DNA of 64,000 bases from Paulownia fortunei (Eukaryota; Streptophyta; Magnoliopsida; Lamiales; Paulowniaceae). This document shows, in pieces, positions 24,912-36,859 of the stretch (position 1 is its first letter; every line of letters starts with the position of its first letter). The notes beneath the pieces were generated by a model. That model searched no databases and had not been told where the DNA came from. It was given only the letters and a program-made list of their open reading frames with translations. The position numbers and the translations under genes are program-made. The DNA is taken from contig CM033110.1 of NCBI GenBank assembly GCA_019321725.1, forward strand, positions 2,029,229 to 2,093,228, in the 5' to 3' direction.

Positions 24912-25790
24912 TTAAAACTTTCCCACAATATTCACCTAACAAACAAATGCATATCAGTACACATATGTAAAGAGTAATCCACAATATAGAATCAGTATGC
25001 TAATCAAAATGGTTTTATCCATTAAACCCAATAAAACAAAGTTCTTCTCTTTCTTCAATTAATGCCATCTAATTCAATAATAAAATCCCCTCAGAATAAG
25101 AAGAAGGATCAATAATTTTCTATGCATCATAACAGCAAAAAGGGGAAAATTCCGATTTCAGGAAATATAGATGGCGGCAGGATGACAAAATTACCAATTG
25201 GTGTTTTGCTACTAGAAAATCTATTCACTTTCAATCAAGTTTTCAATATAATCTAATTAAGCTGACAAGAGAACTCAACATATGATTCTAATATGACGAA
25301 AAATTTGAAGTAATGTCAACAACAGCATAGGGTTTGTAGATGTGAGAAGCATTACATAGGCTGAGACCTAATAATATAGCCCATTAAACACAGAACTAGT
25401 AATTAATGATTTAATATGCGCCATATTAATGATTAATTAGATTATAATAAGTATCATACTATAACTAATAAAAAAAAAAAAGGAATTTCACCTAATTATT
25501 GAGTATAGGAAAAATCTGTACTGGCTAGTTTGGATTATAATCAGTAATTAGCTCAAGAAAAGTTGCGCCAAAAACCACCATAACCACCAGAGAAAATTAA
25601 TCAACATAATGGAAATAAAAAAAAATAACGAATTTTACCTGTCGGACGTGGTGGCGATGGCCTTAAAAGCCAAAATGAGGTGATCACTCAGGGCGAACCG
25701 CCGCGGTTCCGCCAACGGTCGAGAGACGACGCTATAAGTCGCTCGTGCCGTGGTGCCGCTAGGCTTGGAGATTTAACGGTGGAGAGACGG
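24912..25790 (-). other. CCZ1 5' UTR with probable leader intron
   Basis: On the minus strand a GC-rich segment (about 25790-25639) ends in CCGACAG followed by GTAAAATTC, a good donor. A TTTGTTAG acceptor at 24937-24936 lies 24 bp upstream of the start codon. This predicts a leader intron at 25638-24936. The GC-rich block fits a first non-coding exon and core promoter. It is inferred from splice-site form and composition only. Confidence 0.5.
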
Positions 25791-27500
25791 CCGTCAGTTA
25801 AATGCGGGTTAGCGGGTTCACCGACCCGATCCGGATAGCTATCTCCGGACTATGTAACTCGAATAACATTTTCTGACATTTAATCTGTAATAGTTCTAAA
25901 GTAAACAAAATACTGAAGTTAATTAATTATATAATTCAATATGGTGGGTTAAAAAAGGCTACTGTTTTAATTAATCACTATTTATACAAGAATTTTAATT
26001 GTAAAAAAATTATTTAAATTCGAAAATTGAGAACGGTGAAAATGAATATTAAAAAACTGGACTACAAATTCAAGTGGACTATACATATAAGTTAAACAAT
26101 TAAATATGCCAATTACATAAAATATTAATTATCAACAATCATCTCTTAACATCAATTATTAACAACTAATTATTGTAAAAGTGGACTAGTACGCTATATA
26201 TGGTAGGATTTGAATTCAATACCTCAAATATTTATTTTTATTTTTATTTTGTATTTTGTATTTTTATTATTTAGAACACCAAAAACGTATATGTTTTATT
26301 CATTTGCAAATATAAAAAAAATAATACCACTTATCTTTAGTTTTAAGTATATAACTACTAATTTCAAATCTAACACCTATTTTGTCATTCAAACCACATA
26401 GTTTAATGTTTAATATGATGTTTCCCTAATTCTAAAATAATTATAATTAATTAATTAATTAAAAAATAATTTCTGAACTCAATAGAATTTGAATTATAAA
26501 AATATAAAGTAATGGGCTCATTAATTATTTCTCTTACAAAATTAATTTTAATCCAATAAATATAATATTCCTACATTATATCCAATTTATCTAATCATTT
26601 TGCGCAATAAGGTGTTGGGTTAAGTTTCGTAACAAGGACAAATGAGATAATCATTTTGTATTTTATTTATTTATTTTTATTTAAGTGTTGTGCTTTTTTT
26701 GAATCCAGTTGTCCACCACAAATTTCAAGAAAAGAATGCTGAATTAATATGATCATACAAAAAGAATGAAGAAACACAATATTAATTATCAATATCTACA
26801 TATTTTTACGTGTAAATTATAAATGTGAACATAAGCAAAAAGTTTTAATGTATATGCGTTTATATAAATATCATATCATGTCATTATTAGACGATCTTTC
26901 TAATTTTCCAAACAATTAACATACTATTTATTTAATATAAATAGTAAGTTTCGATTCAATTACATATCAATTTCATCTTCAATTTTTTTAATCAATTTAA
27001 AAAAAAAATTATTGAAAACGATCTTTCTTTGTACATGTATCATATGCGTGCACACGAATGTAGTGTGCCTGACCTCTAGTATACACTATATAAAAGGTTT
27101 GAGTTATTCTACAAAAATAATTAAAAACAATTTGAAATATACGCATATATATAAAAATATCATGGAGACGAATATTATTATGTGTTATAATCAATGCAAG
27201 ACAATCTACATTCTAGGAAATTTCATACTATCTATTTGGACATATTATAGAAAACTTCATGCTACCAATTTAAGCACTATCCTAATGAATTATGAGTCGT
27301 TAGTTATATATATATTATAATATTTATTGTATGAGAACTAAAAAAATGACTAGAAATTTTTGCAGACATTGAAGTTTATTTTTAGACAAAATAAGTATGA
27401 ATTTTAAATATATTTTCGACATAATTGAATGTCATGAAAAATTAATAGAAAAAAATGTATAAATAAATTAGTACATCTTGAAGTTATACTCTTACAAAAT
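25791..27500. other. AT-rich intergenic DNA
   Basis: No gene or well-defined repeat is seen. Short open frames on both strands are low-complexity and lysine/isoleucine-rich, as expected by chance in AT-rich DNA. Confidence 0.5.
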
Positions 27501-27504
27501 TATA

Positions 27505-27693
27505 AAGGTGTTTGTGAAAATTTTAAAACTAAGTTAGAAAACTTCTTTTTTTTTTTTTTTTTTGAAGAAGTTTATAAAATCAGCTTATAAACACTTATCT
27601 TAAAAATTTAATAAATTTTTTAAAACATCTTATAAACTTTCAAATATCTTATAAGATATTTCAAGAAATTTGTAAGCTTACTCAAACACCATC
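27505..27693. mobile_element. Short MITE, GGTGTTTG-end family
   Basis: The left end AAAGGTGTTTGTGAAAA and the right end CTTACTCAAACACCAT are inverted repeats. The interior holds CTTATAAG/TTATAAAC palindromic words like those in the copies at 28685-29076 and 44030-44652. It is shorter, so probably internally deleted. Confidence 0.55.
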
Positions 27694-28684
27694 TAATTCT
27701 ATAATCACGACAATTCAATATTACAATTTACAATTTATTAGGCTTTAGTCGAAATCTTAACTAAATAAAGTGGAATGCATTTGAACTAATTCTAAAAATA
27801 TAATAATGATGGGCTAATTTAAATTCCTACATTAATTAAAATTGTACCCATTGTTCTCATTATAAGTTGTTTATTTTTAAATCGGTGTTTTGTTCGATTT
27901 AGTCTTAAAATAAAATAAATACTTGAACAACTTACGCTTGATTTTGCATTTATTGTCTATGACAAGACATAATTATCTTTGATATATTATAGGAAATATA
28001 ATCCTTTCGCAATATAAAAGTAGACCAAAATTAGATATAATATTCAAACTTTATCTCCAGTTCTTTTGCTTAGGATAACAAAGTTGAAAAACTATTAAAT
28101 AATTACAATGAAAATTCATTTGGACTTAGTTAACTAAAAATAAATACAATCAATTTAACATATTAATTTTTGAATATGAATATTCTAACTTTATCTCAAA
28201 TTCTTCCGCTTAGGATGATCGTGATTTTTATATAATAAAATCGGTTAGTTGAGAAATAAATTAATAATCAAAATTTAACATGTTTTCCATTTGAGCTGTG
28301 TTAATTAAATAAAAACAATCAGCTTAAGCACATTAATTTTTTTAGGATTGTACATAACAAACATAAATTCAACTCAAAAGCCAAAGAAAAATTAAACCAA
28401 ATAATTAGAGAAAGCGTGTTCAAGTAAGTGGAAATTTATTGTAAATCCACGTTGAATTATACTTAAATTTAAAATTGATAACAAATACGCAAAACCAATT
28501 TTAATAAGTTTAAATTTATTTAAATGGCATTCAACTTACACTCTCTAAAGTCCCACCATATACATAAGTATCGATTGAGATCAATTTACCAAAATATCCT
28601 TAGATGAAATATTTTTATCCCTTCAAATTTGATCATTTTGACACATTATTTGTAAAAGTAAATCTTAAATACTTTGCTCCTTAA

Positions 28685-29076
28685 AAGCGTGTTTGACTGA
28701 GTTTATAAACTTTTCAAAATATTTTATAAATTGTTTAATAGTTTGTAAACTATTAAAAAGTGTTTGATCATTTTTTTTTTCAAAAAAACTTATAAGATAA
28801 AAAAATACTATTTGAAAGCTTAAAAACTCCTAAAAAAATACCTTCACCCCAACTTAATTTCAAAATAAAATTTTATTTTAACAAATTTCTTTAATTTTAA
28901 CAGTTTTAATTACAAAAATTTAATTACTAACAACTTAAAACTCCATAATCTTATTTTATTTAAATACTTTAATAACTTATTTTTAAAATAAGATATAACA
29001 CCTTAAAATCTCAAAAATATCTTATAAGATGTAGGAATTTATAAGTTTTTTTAAATAAACTTAGTCAAGCACCCTC
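28685..29076. mobile_element. MITE with TAA target duplication (Tourist-like)
   Basis: The terminal inverted repeat reads AAGCGTGTTTGACTGAGTTT on the left and, read inward from the right, GAGGGTGCTTGACTAAGTTT. TAA flanks both sides (28682-28684 and 29077-29079), as for PIF/Harbinger MITEs. The interior is AT-rich with several CTTATAAG-type palindromes and no coding capacity. Confidence 0.7.
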
Positions 29077-29867
29077 TAAATTTAATTAATTTGGTACTTT
29101 AACCCCTAAAAGTGAATTTTAAGTTTATAATAGTTTGCCTTCCACTATTATTTTCCAATCAATTTTTTTTTTATTAAAATATTTTTCGTCAGCTCTATCT
29201 TATATTTTTTTTCTATCTTTTCTCACAAAAGTCAAGATAAATACATTATAATTTTTTTTATTTATAAATAATGAATATACGATAAATAGTGATATTTTTA
29301 TTATAAATATAATATTTTTATCAATAATGCTGAAATTGATATTATTTACATTGAGATGAAGAGGTGTCGAGACAAAATAAAGAGAACGAGAGAGAGAGAG
29401 AGAAAGAGAGAGTGAGCAATGATATAGTGATGTTGAGGAAAAGATAAGTTACAATTTTTGAGAGGTTATGATGATGATGACGACATGCGTCATTCTCTTC
29501 GGAATGAGGGCATGGATACGAGGGACTTTAACTTGTCTGTATAACAATATTTTTTTAAAATTTATAATTTATAAACATAGTATACATTAATTTATCTTCA
29601 AAACAATTTTATAATAACTTGATGATTCTTGCTAGAGTTTATGCCTTAGTAGTAATGATGTGCATACCACTACTTGGCGATGGGGGTGCATGTGGTCATG
29701 TTTAAGTAGAAATTTAACATGTATATTACATATTCAAATATAACTAGTTGTAAACATTTGAACTTATATAAATTATTATTTCTCCTCTTTGTATGCCTCA
29801 CTAATTATTTTCTTTGCCTTTTTACAAATAATAGGAGTCCAACAAAATATTGATATTCCTAATATTT
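29077..29867. other. AT-rich intergenic DNA
   Basis: No gene is seen. It contains a short (GA)n run at about 29385-29413. Confidence 0.5.
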
Positions 29868-30275
29868 TCAAAATCGGATCGGATCGATCGATTCAATCGG
29901 TTCAACCAAAAGAAATCGGAGGTCAATTTGGTTCGATTTTATCAAAAATTGTTTGACGGTCAACAACCGTTCAAAACCGGCCAAAAACGATTTGACTGGT
30001 TTTTTTTTTTTTTTTTTTAATTTTTAATTTTTAATTTTTATAAAAGTTTAAAATTAATATTTTGTTATATTTATGTGATTATTTAGATTTTATATTTTGT
30101 TATATATTTTTTTATGTAGTTATTTATTTATTTTTATATTTAAAATATATTGCATAGTAATTAATTTATTATATTATTATTTTACATAAAAAAATAAAAA
30201 AATATAATTAATTTTTATTAATTCGGTCCGACTGTGGGTTGAACCGATCCAACCTTTTAATCCATGCAAAAACTC
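29868..30275. mobile_element. MITE-like element, inverted relative of 7390-7750
   Basis: The arms are rich in CGGTTCAACC/GGTTGAACCG words around an AT-rich core. The core, read on the complementary strand, matches that at about 7490-7600. A long T run (about 30000-30019) sits next to CCGGCCAAAAACGATTTGACTGG. The ends are approximate and no TSD was assigned. Confidence 0.45.
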
Positions 30276-31870
30276 TAAATTTTAACAGCTCATCTTTCCA
30301 GTATTCCAAATTTCCTTATCCTCCTCGATTTCTTTCTTAAAACCCTACTATGACAGCTATTATGATTGTTTTGACTATCTTTCAATGATTTGATTTGAGT
30401 GAAATATATTGTATTTGAAAGCCAATATTTCAAGATTTCTATAGCCACTTGGATCAAGGCAATCCATTTTTTCTTCGATTTATTATGAATTCTCAAATTG
30501 GTATTGTTTAGGATACAAAAATTATGATTTGTTCATATTTTGTTTAAATTAGTGCACTATTTTTATGGAATTTCATTACTCTTATGTTCTGCTTCTGCAT
30601 CATTTATATTCACTATAATTCAAAAAATTTAGATATTTATTTAATTCATTCTGGAATTTTTTAAATTTTAAAATATGTGGAAAAAGGAGATTATTGCAGA
30701 ATATCAAATTATATTGTGGGATTGAAGCTTGATTATGCGTGTATATTTGCTTAATTTCAATTTTATGATTTTAATGTTATATGGACAACTTTGAGTAATT
30801 TTATAAAAAAATATTAATAAATAATAAATATTGAAAAATTATTAACAAAAAAAATAATATTAGAAAATCAATGTCACCACTTCGTACCAAGCTAAAAACC
30901 ACTCATAATCCATAAGCATCATATTTTTTGCATTGTTACTTTTGAGACATAAATTTTGTTTATAGGAGCCAGGGTGAACTTGTACGTTTGATTAAATTGA
31001 GTTGTATTAAGCGGCATTGGTCAAAAGTGAGTTCTTTTATACCAAGTAAACTCAAGTATTATATTGTATGTATAAAATGTACAATAATATTTTATGTTTG
31101 GAATAAATTGTTACATTGCTAAAGATGGGAATTGGTTTATATGTTGCAATTGAATATATGGTGATAACATATCTAATTGTACTGATATATTGTTGGTGGC
31201 GATGTTTGAAATTTTGGGTTGTATTGAAATTATTAGTTGAATTTGAAAAATATACTATAACACATTGGTAATGTACTCATGGGTGAGCCGCGTGAGAGTA
31301 TGTGAGGAAAAAGACTATTGTGACGGAATAATAGTGGTTGAGCCTACTTGTGCAATTGAGATCATGATACAATTATTCTTGTTTTTTTATTAAATTTTTA
31401 TTTTAATTGATTTTTTTCTTTTAAAAAGTTTATGTCCACCAATATTATGAGTTGATTTTTGAATTTTTAGACATAATTAAAAATAAAAGTAGATATTGCA
31501 TTATCATTTTGGGTGAGCTACATTAGAGACTGTGTGAAGCAAGAGATTGTTGAGATGTCTTTCCTTTATGCCTTTTTTCCTTGATTTTCTTTGAGATGAA
31601 ATCACAAGGTTACTTGAATGAGAACAAATGAATCAAGAATGTTTTTTGTCACAAGTATTCATTCTTTTACAGAATTGATGAGCACATGACAAGTCTTTTG
31701 ACTTCTTCAATTTGGCTTTCCCTTATATTTCTTATCTCCTGATTGACAAGCTGCAAGTCCTGTATGATGAACTTTGTCCCTTATTTTAACCTTCAGTATT
31801 CATCTTCTTATTTGGTTCTACTAATATTTCTGCTTCTTTCCCCCTTACATTAATTTGTCTTGATTGCTGA
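30276..31870. other. Intergenic DNA, no intact gene
   Basis: The composition is less extreme than in the flanking AT-rich DNA. This may be old intron or gene flank of the ABC-transporter pseudogene that follows, but I could not identify any further exon. Confidence 0.35.
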
Positions 31871-31881
31871 ATCCGGGTCAC

Positions 31882-32826
31882 GAATCATTTGGTGCCCCAA
31901 GCATTTTAGATGCAAATCTGAAAACTGTTCTAGAGAATGTTATACTAGCCAGAACTGGGAAGACATTTTATCTCTAGGTGAACAACAGCGATTAGGCATG
32001 ACAAATTCATCAAGTAATAACTCCTTTTGATAATGTACTTGATGTACCAAAATATTAAAATAATATTAATGTCCTTAAAATATTATTAAAATATTAATGT
32101 GTATTTTACATTGATCCGATCCGACTAGATATTGAGTTTGGGTCGACCCGAGCTTCCAATCATCGATGAAACGGTACGATGGGACGTGTCAGTCAACCTG
32201 ATCATGACATGTAGACCTTAGCCTGTACAGCCTACGAGAACCAATCAGTATAAATAACCGGTGCACAGGTCTCGTAAGATAACTTTTACATCATTCACTC
32301 AATTCGCTTATCAGTTCATTTTAACCTCAAGACCTGACTAATTTAAGCATCAAAGAGTTTTAATTGAGGGTCACCTCAACGAGCCTAGTGTGTCTCTCTT
32401 TCGGGTTCTCCCAAACTCAAACCCTCTCGACCCGAACTCAAGTATATTAATTTTACTTCTAAATCAGTACTTGTCAACATTATATTTTTAGAATTGTGCA
32501 CGATTGCTAACATTATTTCAACTGTTGTATGAGGCACGATTGTTCTTTCACAAGCCCCGACTTGGAATCCTTGATGAGTGTACCAAGTAAGCAAAGCAAA
32601 TTCCAAATCTTTAACTCTCTTTGCTTTAAGAATTGAAAACCTCATTCATCTTATGGTGCAATCCTTTATTTCCTTCTATTTCATATACAATGCTACCAGA
32701 GTTGAGCACATTTATAGGCTTGCAAGTAACTCAAGGATCACAGTCATAACATCCTCGCAGTTACATAGAGCAGTTGGCTGGCTGATTGTTGGGCCTTGTT
32801 CTTGTCCGCAGGTACCATTTCATTAG
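31882..32826 (+). pseudogene. COMATOSE/PXA1-type peroxisomal ABC transporter fragment (second NBD, decayed)
   Basis: Separated pieces follow the order of the second nucleotide-binding domain of plant PXA1/CTS (ABCD1). They are SILDANLKTVLENV (31882-31941); NWEDILSLGEQQRLGM, containing the ABC signature (to 32000); ARLFFHKPRLGILDECT, containing Walker B (32534-32586, followed by a GTAAGC donor); NATRVEHIYRLASNSRITVITSSQ (32691-32760); and VPFH (32811-32822). Lesions: about 15 expected residues are missing and the frame changes between the first two pieces. The intron before NAT ends in ACAA instead of ACAG, three residues are lost after NATRV, and unrelated codons replace the residues after SSQ, ending in an early stop. 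The rest of the gene is absent from the window. The family protein imports fatty acyl substrates into peroxisomes. This copy cannot. Confidence 0.75.
32040..32466. mobile_element. Solo LTR inside the ABC-transporter pseudogene (TSD GTACT)
   Basis: The element begins TGATGTACC and ends TTCTAAATCA. It is bordered by a perfect 5-bp direct repeat GTACT (32035-32039 and 32467-32471). It contains a TATA-like AGTATAAATA (about 32248) followed by an LTR-style transcribed stretch (TCACCTCAACGAGCC, TCTTTCGGGTTC). At 427 bp it has no coding capacity. It lies between the signature-motif exon piece and the Walker B piece, apparently in a former intron. Confidence 0.75.
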
Positions 32827-32969
32827 ATCATGCTACTTTCAGCTCATGCGATGCACTCTATTGTACAATCTTTTGTGCATTCTCTTCTAAAATGCTACTG
32901 CTAGTTTTATTATTTGGTATTATTTAACTCATATAATTGAAAGCACATATATTGCTTTTGCAGCGTCTT

Positions 32970-33261
32970 TGTTGTGAAACTGACATTTCTTCTACCTATG
33001 TTGTTTTTTCTATTTAGAGTGTTTGAATACCATTCACTAAATATATTATTTTTTCTTAGTAGAGTGACTAAAATAGTTAGCTATAAATGCACTAGGATTT
33101 TGTGTTGACAATAACATATGATCTTTCATTATGTTTATATATATATGGGTAAGATTGCTATGAAATATAAATAAAAATCACATAATTTTTCTTCTCCTCT
33201 TTTTCTTGTTTTCTTTTTCTTACTTTCATTATCATGCTTTCCTCATACCAATACATCAACA
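32970..33261 (+). repeat. 5' LTR of the copia element
   Basis: It starts TGTTGTGAAACTGAC and ends ATCAACA, immediately before the primer-binding site. Its first 180 bp match the sequence beginning at 39820. Confidence 0.85.
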
Positions 33262-33492
33262 TGGTATCAGAACCCTTTTGATCTTACGGGCTATGAGTGA
33301 ATTTAAGAGAAAACCAAAAAGATTTTTTTTTCTCTTTTAACCATCCAATCAACCTTAAAAATCAAAACTTAGTTTAATGGCTTCCAAAAGTTTTTCAAAC
33401 TCCAGTACCAACTGTTTTTAGTGGAGAAAATTATCCAATTTGGGCAATAAAAATGAAAGCATATCTTAGAGCCTTTGACTTATGGGCGGTAG

Positions 33493-36032
33493 TGTAACAC
33501 CCCCAATACTACACACACATATATATTTATAGATATAATAATTTTGACATGATAAATCCTGTGTGCATGTATAATTTTTTTTTTTTGTAACAGCATAATA
33601 AATAATAAACTATTTTTCTCACTCACAAACTAATATATATATATATATATATATATGTACCTGCAGAGGACCCATAACAACCATAATATTTACATACATA
33701 TGTACAGAAAAGTTTTAAAAGTAATACACAGTACAAATCCCAAAACCTAATACAATAAACTCCAAAATCAAATAAGTTAACAACCAACCCAACAGGTCGT
33801 CATCCATGTATACTGATCCTCAGAACCTGTAGGAGCTCCAGTCGCTCGCTCAGTAAGTCCATGGCTTCAAGTATTATCAAACTCACCTACAATGCATGAA
33901 CTATGTGAGCTAATGTTCAGTAAATGAAAATCATGTATGCTGAAGGGGATAATCCAACATAAATGCAATGCATTTCTATGAGATTATAATAACAATGCGA
34001 ACTTATGCATCAAAATCATTTCATTTAAAATTATTTTCCATCACTGGGCCCTTAGCCCACCTACTATCTATCGGATAAAGCTCTCAACAATATCAATAAT
34101 CACATGGCCATAAACAGATCGACACAGTACAGGGGCCATCTCCTGGGATCACCAAAGGTCCACCAGGGGTTTTCCCCTGTGACCCTCCAGAAGTATTTCC
34201 ACCAGCGGCATCAATAAGGGAACAGTCAAGTGGTCCACCCTCTCGTGACCATCAGAGGCACACCTCTTGTCAACCTCTATGATCCTTCGAAAAGTAATAC
34301 TCGTGGCGTCCCAAATATCATATAAATAAACCACATATGGGCCTCGGTACACTAGTAGTGGCCAACCAAAATATTTTTTTTCTGAAAATAATGTTATGCA
34401 TGTAAAACCTCAACTGTGAGCACGTGTTATGCATGTACGTATAAATATTGATGAATAGCATGTTCAATGATACAGTGAATCACATATCCTATCATCCAAA
34501 CAATGTATGCACTATAAGATATTTATAATACTCATCAAGACACAAGGATCACATTTAATATAAATAAGCCAAGAAATACTATGCCCATGCATTGTAGTTG
34601 GAAATGAATTTTCACTTACCTTCCACCTTTGATATCCTACTGAAGGTTAACAAGACTCTCCTCCCTAACCTTAGATATAAGACAGCCTGTAAAAGTATAA
34701 CGTATTAATTTTCATTATTAATCAATAGATTTCTATATCAAATTTCATAAGGGATGTTAAATTTTAAATTTAATTAAGTAACAATCAAACTTTAAAATTT
34801 TTATATTTCACCCCAATCAGAACATTTTAAATACCTTAATTTTTCGTCTTGAATTTATTCTAATATTATTTAATTGATATGTTATAATTCTGTAATCAAT
34901 CACTCAATTTAATTAACTCCGTCATTCAATTAATACAAGATAATAAAATCGAATATTTTTAACTAATTTTAAATTAAAGATATTATCTCACAGGTAGATA
35001 ATTAATTAACTAGAATCAAAAACTTTATTTTAAATTAGAAATAAGCGACATAAATATATATTTTATCCGTACAAAAATAAGAAGGGACTTACCTAAAATT
35101 TTCTCAAATTTCTACGGTGGAAGTTTGTTTGCGCTATTTCTTCTTCCACCCCTTTTTTTTTCTTCTCTTTTTCTTTCCTTTTCTGTAGCCGTGTGTTTGT
35201 GTGGTGTGTTTTAAAATAGCTTTGTTAAGAAAACATAATGTAGTATATTATATATATACTTATCCTTAACATTAGTATTAAAGAAATTTAATATAATATA
35301 TTATATGTATACTTAACCTTAACATTAGTATTAAAATAATCTAATACAATATATTATATATATACTTATCCTTATCATATATATATGTATACACTACACG
35401 TGTATACCTATATGTATATGTATATATATATATTATATGCTTATCCTCATCATATATATATGTATACACTACACGTGTATACATATGTCTATATATATAT
35501 ATATTATATTACACACCATATACTTATATATATATTATATTATATATTTATTTATATATATATATTTTATATATTCAATACAAAATATTATTTATTTATT
35601 TATATATTTATTTATTTATAAGCACCTAAATTTATTTTATATTAAAAATTTACACCCTCTTAATTAATATAATAATGTCCTTATTTTTTTTTTATTATTA
35701 TTACTATTACTATCATTATTTTCTTTATAATTAATTTATTTGTATAGTTTATCCTATACCGATAAACACAACGATGCCACCTTTTACTTACGTGTATCAT
35801 AATGTTATCTGATAGTTGACACCTAAATTAGCATATCTTAGTACTAACTCAACCAATTAGATTAAAGAATTTGGAAACTAATATCGGTGACAACTTCAAA
35901 AGTTTAATTATTAAAATACCGTATAAAATATAATGCATTATGAAATATCAATTAAAATGCAATAACACATATGTGGCATAAAATGCATGAACTATATTGG
36001 CCAGGTGAGTAGTACGAGGCTCGGGTATTATA
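33493..36032. mobile_element. Solo LTR (2.5 kb) nested in copia gag (TSD GGTAG)
   Basis: The insert begins TGTAACACCCCC and ends CGGGTATTATA. The flanking 5-bp direct repeat GGTAG (33488-33492 and 36033-36037) is perfect. Removing the insert and one GGTAG restores the gag reading frame. TGTAACACCC...GGGTATTA-type ends are typical of chromovirus (Tekay/Del) LTRs, and the last bases are TA where CA is expected. There is no coding sequence inside. It carries internal AT-rich tandem repeats at about 35240-35500. The plausible alternative is a large non-autonomous element with 5-bp TSDs. Confidence 0.8.
35240..35500. repeat. Two adjoining AT-rich tandem arrays (53-bp and 75-bp units)
   Basis: Words ACTTATCC/ACTTAACC followed by TTAACATTAGTATTAAA recur at 35258, 35311 and 35364 (period 53). 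Next to this, TGTATACACTACACGTGTAT, which contains a self-complementary ACGT core, recurs at 35386 and 35461 (period 75). Confidence 0.65.
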
Positions 36033-36859
36033 GGTAGTGAAGACTGGACTTGATCTTCCTCCCTTGAAAGGAAACCCAACTATTGCTCAAATTCATCAAC
36101 ATAGTGAGGAGAGTGCCAAAAAGTTCCAAGCTTTATCAGCAATTCATTCTTCTATTTCAGAAGTCATCTTTATCAGAATTATGAATTGTGACACAGCAAA
36201 TCAAACTTGGGACCAATTGAGGGAAGAGTTCCAAGGAAGTGAAAGAACAAGACAGATTCAGGTGCTAAATTTGTGGACGAAGTTTAAAATTCTGAGAATG
36301 ACATAAAATGAAACTACTAGAAGAAGAGTTATCTGACAAAAGGATAGTGAGCAAAGTCCTTTTCAGTGTACCTAAAAGGTTTGAACCAAAAATTTCATCA
36401 CTTGAAGACTCAAAGGACTTGTCAACATTAACACTCAATGAAGTGGTTAATGCTTTTCAAGCAATTGAGCATAAAAAAAACTTTAAGACAAGAGGAGGTG
36501 ACAAAAGGAGCACTCTTGGCAAAACAAATGGAAAACCTATCAAATAGCAGCACTGGTGGTAGAAAGAAGCAATCTGGAGATAGAAAATACAAACAAAAGA
36601 AAGAATGTAACAATTACAAAAGTGGAGGTAAGAAAGGAAAGTATCCACCTTGTCCCCATTGTAAAAAAAGAAGTCACATTGAAAACTTTTTTAGTATAGG
36701 CTTAGTGTAAAGTGCCAAGCCTGTAATCAACATGGTCATGTTGAAAAAGTGTGCAAGAATAAAGGAAACTAGCAAGGATAGCAAACTCAAGCTTAAGTTG
36801 CTAAAAATCAAGAGCAAAAAGGTGAGAACCTTTTTGTTGCTACATGTTTTGCTACAACC

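Larger units (their letters stand above)
33377..36760 (+). pseudogene. Copia gag remnant, split by a solo LTR
   Basis: Gag starts at ATG 33377 (MASKSF...). After a frame change it reads VFSGENYPIWAIKMKAYLRA and is cut at 33492. Reading resumes at 36038 with VKTGLDLPPLKGNPTIAQIHQ, and GCGGTAGTGAAGACTGG forms a continuous frame once the insert is removed. The downstream part has EVIFIRIMNCDTANQTWDQL, then a lysine-rich region. It ends with two zinc knuckles: the first (CPHCKKRSHIENFF) has lost its last cysteine, and the second (CQACNQHGHVEKVC, about 36712-36753) is complete. Confidence 0.85.

Noticed and set aside
32578..32826. 82-codon open frame taken as one exon of a membrane protein
   Set aside because: Its second half is the NATRVEHIYRLA...VITSSQ piece of an ABC-transporter domain. 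The first half is an intron read through because the acceptor is mutated, so the hydrophobic start is not a real protein segment.
35385..35667. Overlapping Tyr/Ile-rich open frames
   Set aside because: They are produced by TATA-type low-complexity repeats inside the solo LTR and have no protein-like composition.
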